The notes beneath the pieces are model-generated. The model did no database searches. It was not told the DNA's origin and was given only the letters and a program-made list of their open reading frames with translations. Below, piece after piece: positions 41,501-48,886 of a stretch of 64,000 nucleotides of DNA. Made by a program: the position numbers and the translations under genes. Position 1 is the stretch's first letter. Every line of letters begins with the position of its first letter. The stretch is taken from positions 1 to 64,000 of the forward strand of contig JALHRR010000014.1 in the NCBI GenBank assembly GCA_022841345.1, written 5' to 3'. Source of the DNA: Saprospiraceae bacterium. GTDB lineage: Bacteria > Bacteroidota > Bacteroidia > Chitinophagales > Saprospiraceae.

Positions 41501-42854
41501 TATGGCACTTTCCACCTCAGGAGGAGCAGAAGTGCAAAGACCACTGGCAACGGTTGTGATAGGCGGGCTTATTACAGCAACATTTTTAACTTTGGTGATT
41601 CTTCCGATATTATACTTATGGTTAGAAAAGTGGAAATCGAGAAATAGCACTCCTCCTTTGCCAACAAAAGGGGCTACTCTGATTTTGCTATGTTTAAGTG
41701 TGTCATTAAGCGTTCAGGCACAACCGAAGCCTGTAGATTTAGAGGATGCAATTGCCATAGCATTGAGTAAACATCCCGATATCAGAGCTGCTGATCTGAG
41801 GGTAACTAAAGAAAAGTCCCTTCAAAATCTTTCATATAATCCTGGAGCCACTGAGATTTCATACCGGAGTGATGGATTGTTTGACACTGAGTTTGGTCAG
41901 CAAGTGAATCAAATTGGCATCGTTCAAAATCTTCCAAGCCCGGGGATTACCAAAGCACAAAATAAATTGCAAAATGAATTGGCTAAGCAAAGTGTGTATG
42001 CAAAGCAAATCAGTGAAAATGAATTGAAATGGCAGGTGCGACAATTGTATTATGATATTCAATATAAAAAGGAATTGGAAAAATTGTACACATCACTTGC
42101 ATCTACCTACTCAGAATATTATCGCAAGGCAGTTCAGAGAGTTCAGGCAGGTGCAACTAATGCCATGGAATCCCTAAGTCTGCAATCCAAATGGCAGGAA
42201 CAGGAATTGCTGCTCAGGCAAACCCGGACTGAAATCAATCATCTCAATCAACAGTTTCATTTGCTATTAAATAGTTCTGAACAGGTTACACCAAATGATA
42301 GCCTGACAATCGCGGCTTATGCTGCCAATCCTGAAAGCATTTCTAATCCTTATTTGCTTCAAGCAAAACAAACTATGCTTGTTGAAATTGCTAAAGTGGA
42401 GGTCATTAAATCTGACATGAAACCCGGATTTAATGTAGGATATGCTGCTCAGCGATATTATGAAGGTGGCTGGCTCAATGCATTCCAGGCAGGTGTTTCA
42501 ATTCCTTTGTTTAATGGCCAAACAAAAAGAAGGGTTGAAGCTCAAAAAATACAAATTGATATAGGCGATTTCCAATATCAAAGCAGAGTCATTGCCTTAA
42601 AGCAGGAACTATTGCAAATTGAGAATTCGTTGAGTTTATATAAGGAAGGGATAGAATTTTATAAAGAACAACTCCAGACAATTAATCCAGAAGTCCTAAG
42701 AATCAGTCAGCTCAATTATCAGGAGGGGGAAATTTCCTATTTGGAGTTATTAAACAGTTTGCAGCTTTTGGCCACAAACAACAAAAACTATTGGGAACAG
42801 ATAATTGCCTTCAATAAAGCAGTTGCAAATTATCAATATCTCACTAATCAATAA
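38538..42854 (+). CDS. cusA: CusA/CzcA-family RND pump fused to TolC-like outer-membrane factor
   Basis: 1438 residues. 1-1030 is a full heavy-metal RND transporter: [18 protein letters not shown], the TM4 relay [65 protein letters not shown] and [23 protein letters not shown]. After a linker comes a second signal-like hydrophobic stretch (about 1044-1060, [17 protein letters not shown]) and then a TolC-type domain (about 1062-1438). The stretch ends like a signal peptidase site (QAQ), so the TolC part may be released as a separate outer-membrane protein. Such fusions recur in Bacteroidota. No frameshift, in contrast to the first pump of the island. Confidence 0.93.
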   Translation: [1438 protein letters not shown]

Positions 42855-42865
42855 AAGTCAACAAA

Positions 42866-44179
42866 ATGAATAATATAAAAAATATCATAGTGGTTGTAAT
42901 CTGCTTATCATTTTCACTATTGACATCATGTGGACAAAAACACACTGAAGGCGATGGACACGATCACGGCAAAGAAACTACAGAACATGCTGAAGGCGAT
43001 GGACACGATCACGGGGAAGAATCACATGCTGAGGATGATGGACATGATCATGGGGAAGAATCGCATGCTGAGGGTGATGGACATGATCATGGTGCTGAAG
43101 GCGAAGAACATGAAGAGGGATTACACCTGACCAGGGAACAAACAGAAACCATTGGATTAGAATTTGGAGAGTTAGCATCTATCAAGGTAAATGATTTTGT
43201 TAAAGCTAGCGGCACTCTTGGGTTGCCACCTAATGCCTACTCTTCTGTGACAGCCAAATCAAGCGGAATTATCATAGGAACTAAGAAATTTGTAGAGGGA
43301 AATTATATTAAAAAGGGCGAAATCATAGCCTACCTGGAAAATCCGGATTTTATAATTAAGCAGCAGGAATACTTAGAATCCAAAGCGCAGTTGAAATTGA
43401 AAAAATATGATTTGGAACGTCAGAAAAATTTGGTCGAAGCTGATGCGGGTGTAATGAAAAATCTACAGAATGCTGAAGCAGAAGTAGCGATATTGGAAGC
43501 TAAATCTGTAGGTCTATCCAAGCAGCTTGCTTATCTGGGAATATCTACTTCCAATCTTTCTCCTGGCTCAATACGACAACAAATTGCAATTGTTGCTCCA
43601 ATGAGTGGATATATTTCCAGGATCAATTTCCATAATGGGTTATATGCGCAATCCTCCATTTCATTGATGGAAATAATGTCCGCTGAACACTTGCATTTAG
43701 AACTGGATGTGTTTGAGAAAGATGTTGCTAAAATTAAAAAGGATCAAAAGATTAGCTACACCATTCCTGCACTTGGAGAAACCATTTTTGAGGGACAAGT
43801 AAATGTGATTGGTAAAGAATTTAATGCAGAAAATAAAACAGTACGTATTCACGGGCATTTGAAAGGCAAGAAGCCAATGTTTTTGAAAGACTTTTTTATT
43901 GATGCAAAAATTTGGCTGAATGATAATACCGCAACCGCATTGCCTGAAAAAGCAATCATTTCAGACGGCGAAAATGAATTTATTTATGTAGCTAAAAATG
44001 AGCCGAAATCTAAAGAAATTGAATTTCAAAAAATTAGTGTTATTACAAGTGCCACCAATAATGGCTTCACAGCTGTAAAACTATTAGATCCAATTCCTGC
44101 AGGAATGAAAATCGTCACTAAAGGTGCGTATTATGTATACGCTCAAGAAAAAGCGGGAGCCTTAAAACACGAACATTAA
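42866..44179 (+). CDS. RND periplasmic adaptor with His-rich repeats (CzcB/CusB-like)
   Basis: 437 residues. Lipobox LLTSC (Cys about 22), then a metal-binding tract in which GDGHDHG or DDGHDHG occurs four times (about 30-80) as tandem repeats visible in the DNA too. The adaptor core follows: SVTAKSSGIIIGTKKFVEGNYIKKGEIIAYLENPDF, a helical hairpin (DFIIKQQEYLESKAQLKLKKYDLERQKNL), and the barrel domain. Directly 11 bp after the RND-TolC fusion. The His tract suggests Zn, Co, Ni or Cu(II) buffering. The C-terminus LKHEH adds two more His. Confidence 0.9.
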   Translation: MNNIKNIIVVVICLSFSLLTSCGQKHTEGDGHDHGKETTEHAEGDGHDHGEESHAEDDGHDHGEESHAEGDGHDHGAEGEEHEEGLHLTREQTETIGLEFGELASIKVNDFVKASGTLGLPPNAYSSVTAKSSGIIIGTKKFVEGNYIKKGEIIAYLENPDFIIKQQEYLESKAQLKLKKYDLERQKNLVEADAGVMKNLQNAEAEVAILEAKSVGLSKQLAYLGISTSNLSPGSIRQQIAIVAPMSGYISRINFHNGLYAQSSISLMEIMSAEHLHLELDVFEKDVAKIKKDQKISYTIPALGETIFEGQVNVIGKEFNAENKTVRIHGHLKGKKPMFLKDFFIDAKIWLNDNTATALPEKAIISDGENEFIYVAKNEPKSKEIEFQKISVITSATNNGFTAVKLLDPIPAGMKIVTKGAYYVYAQEKAGALKHEH

Positions 44180-44225
44180 ATAGCACCATAACTTTTTCCT
44201 TGATAATCAATAAAAATTTAGAACC

Positions 44226-44567
44226 ATGATTAAAGTAATTTTGACAGCATTCCTATTTGTAGGATTAACTTTTGGAATGAGCAGCTGTGGGGAGTCCAAA
44301 CAAAATCAGCAATCTGAAAAGGAAGACCACATGCATGAAGATGGAGAAGCTCATGAGCATGAATATGTTTGCCCAATGGATTGTGAAAAGGGTAAAACCT
44401 ATAAAGAAATGGGTAAATGCCCTGTATGTAAAATGGACCTGGTCGAAAAGGAGCACTCAGAGAATGATGGACACAATCATCATGAAGGAGATGGACACGA
44501 TCATAATGAAAGTGAGGATCACGAACACAAAGAAGGAGATGGACACGATCATAGTGAAGGAGAATAG
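44226..44567 (+). CDS. HMBD lipoprotein with His-rich tail
   Basis: 113 residues. Lipobox MSSC (Cys about 21), a His/Glu-rich linker, HMBD YVCPMDCEKGKTYKEMGKCPVCKMDLVEKE (about 49-78), and a C-terminal tail with GHNHH, GDGHDHN, EDHEHK and GDGHDHS. It pairs a Cys/Met site (Cu(I)-like) with His sites (Cu(II)/Zn-like). Sits 46 bp after the adaptor gene, likely serving the same pump. The tail repeats resemble those of the adaptor, suggesting local duplication of the GDGHDH module. Confidence 0.83.
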   Translation: MIKVILTAFLFVGLTFGMSSCGESKQNQQSEKEDHMHEDGEAHEHEYVCPMDCEKGKTYKEMGKCPVCKMDLVEKEHSENDGHNHHEGDGHDHNESEDHEHKEGDGHDHSEGE

Positions 44568-44639
44568 TGCAATCACTAAAAGTGAGTAAAGCCTTATTCC
44601 GAGTTAATTGCTATTGTTTTAGTGGAAGAAATTTCATTG

Positions 44640-44666
44640 GGTGCAACTGTCATGGTTGCACCTTTT
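44640..44666 (+). terminator. Strong hairpin just upstream of the ZntA-type ATPase
   Basis: GGTGCAAC-TGTCATG-GTTGCACC followed by TTTT, an intrinsic-terminator design, ending 15 bp before ATG 44682. It would end the adaptor/HMBD transcript. Because it sits inside the leader of the ATPase gene, it could also act as an attenuator. Confidence 0.6.
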
Positions 44667-44681
44667 AAAAATTGGATTATT

Positions 44682-46760
44682 ATGGAACACAAACACACCT
44701 ACGATGCATTCGGCAATCAAACATGTTGTACACAGCAAGAAAAAATCTACAGCAATGCCGGTGCAAAAGATTTATTAAAAGTCCGACATAACAAAAACGA
44801 TGGGCATTACCACGGTATTCAATATAAAAAGGAATTAGATCATGGCATAGGCAATGAACATTCAGAGGATGACGGCCACGAGCATACAGTGGGAAAGCAA
44901 TCCACATTTCAAATTTTCTTGCCTTCCATTATTTCTTTTGTACTGTTGATGGCAGCCATAGTATTTGATAACTGGGTACCTCAGACTTGGTTCACTGGCT
45001 GGATAAGAATTGCCTGGTATGTTGCAGCCTATTCTCCGGTGGGATTCCCCGTGATTAAGGAAGCCATTGAGGCTATGGGAAAAGGTGAAATTTTTTCGGA
45101 ATTTCTTTTGATGTCAATTGCCACAATTGGAGCATTTGCCATAAACGAATATCCGGAAGCAGTAGCTGTTATGTTATTCTATGCTGTGGGTGAAGTATTC
45201 CAAACTTTGGCAGTGACAAGGGCTAAAGCCAACATCAAAAGCTTGCTTGACCAGCGACCGGATGAGGTATCAATTTTAATTGACAATCAGACGAAAATCG
45301 TTAAGGCAGAAACGGTAAATATTGGTGATATTATTCAGCTGAAATCAGGGGAAAAATTGGGGCTTGACGGAGAATTAATGTCTGATACTGCCTCCTTCAA
45401 TACAGCTGCACTAACAGGAGAAAGCAATCCGGATACAAAAGCCAAAGGTAATACGGTCTTAGCAGGAATGATCAATCTTAATACAGTTGCTCAAGTAAAA
45501 GTTACCGCAGAATACACTGATAGTAAGTTGAGTAAAATATTAGAGATGGTGCAAGAAGCCACCGCCCAAAAAGCGCCAACCGAATTATTTATAAGAAAAT
45601 TTGCAAAGATATATACGCCAATTGTTGTGCTGTTAGCTATTCTTATCACCGTGGCACCTTATTTTTTTGTAGAAAATTATGAATTCAATCAATGGTTGTA
45701 TAGAGCGCTGATATTTCTGGTTATTTCATGTCCTTGTGCCTTAGTCATTAGTATTCCTTTGGGATATTTTGGAGGTATAGGAGCTGGAAGTAAAAATGGA
45801 ATACTATTCAAGGGAAGTAATTTTCTTGATTCACTTGCCGGCATTCAGCATGTTGTAATGGATAAAACCGGTACGATGACCGAAGGCGTTTTTAAAGTGC
45901 AGGAAGTAATATTTAATGATGGATTTAGTAAAGATGAAATCTTGCAAATGGTGAATGTCTTGGAAAGCAAAAGTTCTCATCCTGTTGCTACAGCAATCCA
46001 TGACTATGTGGGAGATATAAATCACAAAATTAAATTAGAAAATGTAGAAGAAATTTCAGGACATGGATTAAAAGCAACCGTTAGTGGAAAAGAATTACTT
46101 GTAGGTAATTTTAAGCTGCTGGATAAGTTTAATGTTTCTTATGACATGGATCCAGACTCGATTGTTCATACAGTAATTGCAATTGCCAGGGACAATAAAT
46201 TCGCAGGTTACATGAGCATTGCCGACAGTATTAAAGAAGATGCTCAACTTACTGTAAACAAGCTCAAAGCATTGAACATAAAAATTACAATGCTCAGTGG
46301 TGATAAGAGTAATGTAGTAAAATTTGTTGCGGATAAATTGGGTATTGCAAATGCTTTTGGTGATTTACTACCGGAAGATAAGGTCAATAAAGTAAAAGAA
46401 ATCAAAGCTGGAAACGAAACAGTGGCTTTTGTTGGAGATGGCGTAAATGATGCACCGGTGGTAGCTTTAAGTGATGTAGGCATCGCAATGGGAGGGCTTG
46501 GAAGCGATGCCACGATTGAAACTGCTGATGTAGTAATACAAGATGATAGACCAGGTAAAATTCCAATGGCTATTAATATTGGCAAACAAACCAAAAAGAT
46601 AGTTTGGCAAAATATCATCCTGGCTTTTAGTGTAAAAGCAATTGTATTGGTGTTAGGTGCCGGTGGATTAGCGACTATGTGGGAAGCTGTATTTGCCGAT
46701 GTAGGAGTGGCTTTGCTAGCTATTTTGAATGCTGTGAGAATTCAAAGGATGAAGTTTTGA
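44682..46760 (+). CDS. zntA: ZntA/CadA-type heavy-metal P1B ATPase
   Basis: 692 residues from ATG 44682; an upstream frame from 44622 would run through the hairpin and is unlikely. No HMA domain: the N-terminus (1-70) has HKH, a TCC pair and scattered His (GHYHG, EDDGHEHT). Then come the membrane domain, LTGESNP, the CPC ion motif (350-352), the phosphorylation site DKTGTMTE (Asp394), GDGVNDAPVVALSDVGIAMG, and the final helix with FADVGVALLAILNAVRIQR, whose Asp fits the P1B-2 Zn/Cd/Pb group. Exports divalent ions from the cytoplasm. Confidence 0.9.
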   Translation: MEHKHTYDAFGNQTCCTQQEKIYSNAGAKDLLKVRHNKNDGHYHGIQYKKELDHGIGNEHSEDDGHEHTVGKQSTFQIFLPSIISFVLLMAAIVFDNWVPQTWFTGWIRIAWYVAAYSPVGFPVIKEAIEAMGKGEIFSEFLLMSIATIGAFAINEYPEAVAVMLFYAVGEVFQTLAVTRAKANIKSLLDQRPDEVSILIDNQTKIVKAETVNIGDIIQLKSGEKLGLDGELMSDTASFNTAALTGESNPDTKAKGNTVLAGMINLNTVAQVKVTAEYTDSKLSKILEMVQEATAQKAPTELFIRKFAKIYTPIVVLLAILITVAPYFFVENYEFNQWLYRALIFLVISCPCALVISIPLGYFGGIGAGSKNGILFKGSNFLDSLAGIQHVVMDKTGTMTEGVFKVQEVIFNDGFSKDEILQMVNVLESKSSHPVATAIHDYVGDINHKIKLENVEEISGHGLKATVSGKELLVGNFKLLDKFNVSYDMDPDSIVHTVIAIARDNKFAGYMSIADSIKEDAQLTVNKLKALNIKITMLSGDKSNVVKFVADKLGIANAFGDLLPEDKVNKVKEIKAGNETVAFVGDGVNDAPVVALSDVGIAMGGLGSDATIETADVVIQDDRPGKIPMAINIGKQTKKIVWQNIILAFSVKAIVLVLGAGGLATMWEAVFADVGVALLAILNAVRIQRMKF

Positions 46761-47005
46761 AGAATAGAATCGATAAGTTAGTTTTACTACTATTTGATAT
46801 TTATATTCTGATTTTATTTTTTTATTTCATTCCTCTGTTGAGTGAAAGTTGAAATCAAATTGATCTTAAAGCCTTCACCAATGGATTTATTTTTACACAC
46901 TGCTTATTGATGGCAGTTTTCAAATATCTTTTTTAATTTTGAATATCTTGACCGCCAATATTTACTCTAAACCAATGTATCGTTATTTACAATTAAATAA
47001 ATAGA
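46761..47005. other. AT-rich spacer
   Basis: No gene or clear hairpin seen between the ZntA-type ATPase and the DUF3703 gene. Confidence 0.35.
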
Positions 47006-47386
47006 ATGAAAGTATTTACGGTCATGCCAGCTGCTCTAAAAGTCCATTTCTATGCAGAGATATCCCTGGCAGCGAGTTTATTCGCTGAAGGAAATTTTTA
47101 CTCAAGTTGGGCACATTTAGAAAGAGCGCATATTCTAGGCCAGCCTTATCCTTATGAGCATTCATTAGTTCATTGGAAAATGTTACTTTTTGGTGTTAAG
47201 ACTAAAAACACGAAAGAGATTATTGGTCAAATTCCACGATTACTAATTGGAGGAGTTAAGTCCTTTGTTGGAAAAATTCCGGTTGGAAATACCGGTGGGG
47301 CAAATGTACCTCCGCTCCAAAGCATGAAAATTCCAGACGAATTGTTGAATATCATCAATGAGGCTCATAAAAAAACGGATACTTAA
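47006..47386 (+). CDS. DUF3703 domain protein
   Basis: 126 residues, cytoplasmic. The family signature is clear: WAHLERAHILGQPYPYEHSLVHWKML, then GNTGGANVPPLQSMKIPDEL. DUF3703 genes are often found near heavy-metal efflux or merR-type regions in several phyla. Structure is probably helical (TPR-like start). Separate from the ATPase by 245 bp; the last gene of the metal island. Function unknown. Confidence 0.8.
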   Translation: MKVFTVMPAALKVHFYAEISLAASLFAEGNFYSSWAHLERAHILGQPYPYEHSLVHWKMLLFGVKTKNTKEIIGQIPRLLIGGVKSFVGKIPVGNTGGANVPPLQSMKIPDELLNIINEAHKKTDT

Positions 47387-47406
47387 TTCATAATACCTAT
47401 TCCAAA

Positions 47407-47571
47407 TCACCCCAAAATACCCTATCTTTATATAGTCAAATGGGAAGTCATTTGAAACTATTTCATTGTAAAATCTAGGTGAACGATAAGGTGAACGCTA
47501 AAAAATGAAGTCTTATAAGATGTTTACAATCAATCAGATATACAGATGTTATTGCGGGCTGGTATCCCGAC
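47407..47571 (+). repeat. 165-bp direct repeat, left copy
   Basis: Aligns without gaps to 61531-61695 with 14 mismatches by eye; the last 51 bp (47521-47571) are identical. It includes a CAAATG/CATTTG hairpin and ends with CGGG-ctggtat-CCCG. Same orientation as the right copy. A broken integrase lies just downstream. Candidate attachment site of a former 14-kb element, or a dispersed ncRNA-like repeat. Confidence 0.65.
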
Positions 47572-47593
47572 GAATTGGAAATTAGTCCGTTTC

Positions 47594-47627
47594 AAAACGC
47601 TGTAAATCGCTTGATTTACAGCGTTTT
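47594..47627. terminator. Perfect 15-bp hairpin after the left repeat
   Basis: AAAACGCTGTAAATC and GATTTACAGCGTTTT are exact reverse complements around GCTT, followed by GTGTTTTT. A strong bidirectional intrinsic terminator. The right repeat copy is followed at a similar distance by an unrelated hairpin. Confidence 0.7.
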
Positions 47628-47630
47628 GTG

Positions 47631-47911
47631 TTTTTGGGCATATCAATTTATAGCAAATCACTTTGGGATGCATTTGCTTATCACCATAAAACACAATCCG
47701 GAATTTTAAAGCAGGGTACTTTGAAAAATTATCGTACAAAGGAGAGAAATGTTAAGGAATTTATTTTTCAGGAGAAAAGCGACAAGATTTCCCTCTAAGT
47801 AAAATCAATTTCCAATTCATCACAGAGTTTGAGTGTTTCCTGAGAGCATACACCTCTAAAGAACACGTCAAGAAATTGGGTCAGAATGGTTTAATGAAAC
47901 ACCTGTCCTAA
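47631..47911 (+). pseudogene. Truncated, frameshifted tyrosine recombinase (integrase)
   Basis: Two overlapping frames give Bacteroidota integrase text. The first (from 47631) has LWDAFAYHHKTQ, then GTLKNYRTKERNVKEFIF, and stops at 47796-47798. The second carries FPLSKINFQFITEFECFLRAY and LGQNGLMKHLS and stops at 47909-47911. Together they form the SAM-like N-terminal domain that precedes the catalytic domain, with one frameshift at about 47780-47800. The catalytic domain is missing. Recognition is by motif only. Confidence 0.6.
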
Positions 47912-48054
47912 ATTGTGCGCTATGTTATACCGTATTTGACTGAAAACATAACTGCACATTCAAATAGCATAATGATAGAAATTGTATAACAAATGATTAG
48001 CAGCATTACTAATAATAATAATATGATAACCCATAATTATGATTGGAATTCAAA
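47912..48054. other. AT-rich spacer
   Basis: Nothing recognised between the integrase remnant and the Crp/Fnr gene stop. Confidence 0.35.
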
Positions 48055-48768
48055 TTATTCTTTCTGAAGCATATCCATTAAGGTATTTAGCTCGCGAAGC
48101 ACAATTTTCCTGCCGCTGACTTGCAACAGATTATCAGTTTTCAATTTATTTAATATTCTTACAATTGTCTCCAGCGAAGCACCAACATAGTCTGCTAACT
48201 CAGTTCTTGTAATCGTTATGACACCCGATGGAGAACCAGAAAGACGATATTGTTCGTGAAGGATAAGTAATGCAAGTACCAGGCGTTCTTTTACCCTGAA
48301 TTTTTGAAATACTGTTATTCGGTTTGTCCAAACTGTAAAATCCCGGGCAAGAGTACTCAGAATATTTCTGGCAAAAGCAGTCGAATCTGATATTAGACTC
48401 TTAAAAATATTCGCCGGGATAAAACTAATTTTTGAATCCTCTAATAATACAGCTGAAACAGGATGCGATTCTTCAGCCAGTAATTGCCGGTATCCAATCA
48501 GATCTCCATTGGAATAAATGTACATTGTCTGTTTGTGACCGGAATCTGTTTGCTGGAAAATTTTGACTTTACCTGACAACAACCAATAGATACCTGTGGG
48601 ATAGAAACCCTGTCGGAAAAGATAATCGCCCCGCGTGCCGGACTTATCTTCAATATGATTGCGGAGGTAGGAAAGATCTTTGGTCGGAAGATCTTTGAGA
48701 ACAGCACTATTTTGAAACAGAAATTGCTGAGTAATCTTTAAAATTTTTTCCTCTGTTTTCATTTCCAA
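48055..48768 (-). CDS. Crp/Fnr-family transcriptional regulator
   Basis: 237 residues. A cyclic-nucleotide-binding-like domain (about 20-140: GDYLFRQGFYPTGIYWLLSGKVKIFQ, NGDLIGYRQLLAEESHPVSA) and a C-terminal winged helix (about 165-228: TRTELADYVGASLETIVRILNKLK). Without the N-terminal Cys cluster of true FNR, so it is not an Fe-S sensor of that kind. It lies downstream of the haloperoxidase-like operon on the same strand. An FNR-like box (50852-50865) stands before that operon and is a candidate target. Confidence 0.87.
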   Translation of the reverse strand: MEMKTEEKILKITQQFLFQNSAVLKDLPTKDLSYLRNHIEDKSGTRGDYLFRQGFYPTGIYWLLSGKVKIFQQTDSGHKQTMYIYSNGDLIGYRQLLAEESHPVSAVLLEDSKISFIPANIFKSLISDSTAFARNILSTLARDFTVWTNRITVFQKFRVKERLVLALLILHEQYRLSGSPSGVITITRTELADYVGASLETIVRILNKLKTDNLLQVSGRKIVLRELNTLMDMLQKE

Positions 48769-48799
48769 TCCTGCGGGTATTGAATCATAAGTTATAAAA

Positions 48800-48824
48800 A
48801 AGCCCGGCTGATAAAACCGGGCTT
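48800..48824 (-). terminator. Terminator of the haloperoxidase-like gene
   Basis: AAGCCCGG-ctgataaaa-CCGGGCTT. On the minus strand it is followed by TTTTATAAC, so it ends the gene at 48887-50272 and separates it from the Crp/Fnr gene. Confidence 0.7.
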
Positions 48825-48886
48825 AATCTTTATTGTGTAAGGTATTAATAAACCAGATACAGTAAGTTTTTAATTATAAGGATGTT

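Noticed and set aside
42930-43130. CRISPR-like periodic repeats
   Set aside because: The repeats encode the His-rich GDGHDHG tract in frame and lack unique spacers.
47521-47571. tRNA gene at the repeat core
   Set aside because: Only one short GGG/CCC stem is seen; there is no cloverleaf or T-loop sequence.
47530-47739. Minus-strand frames with a common C-terminus in both direct repeats (also 61654-61860)
   Set aside because: The shared end comes only from the 51-bp identical core; upstream parts are unrelated hairpin sequence.
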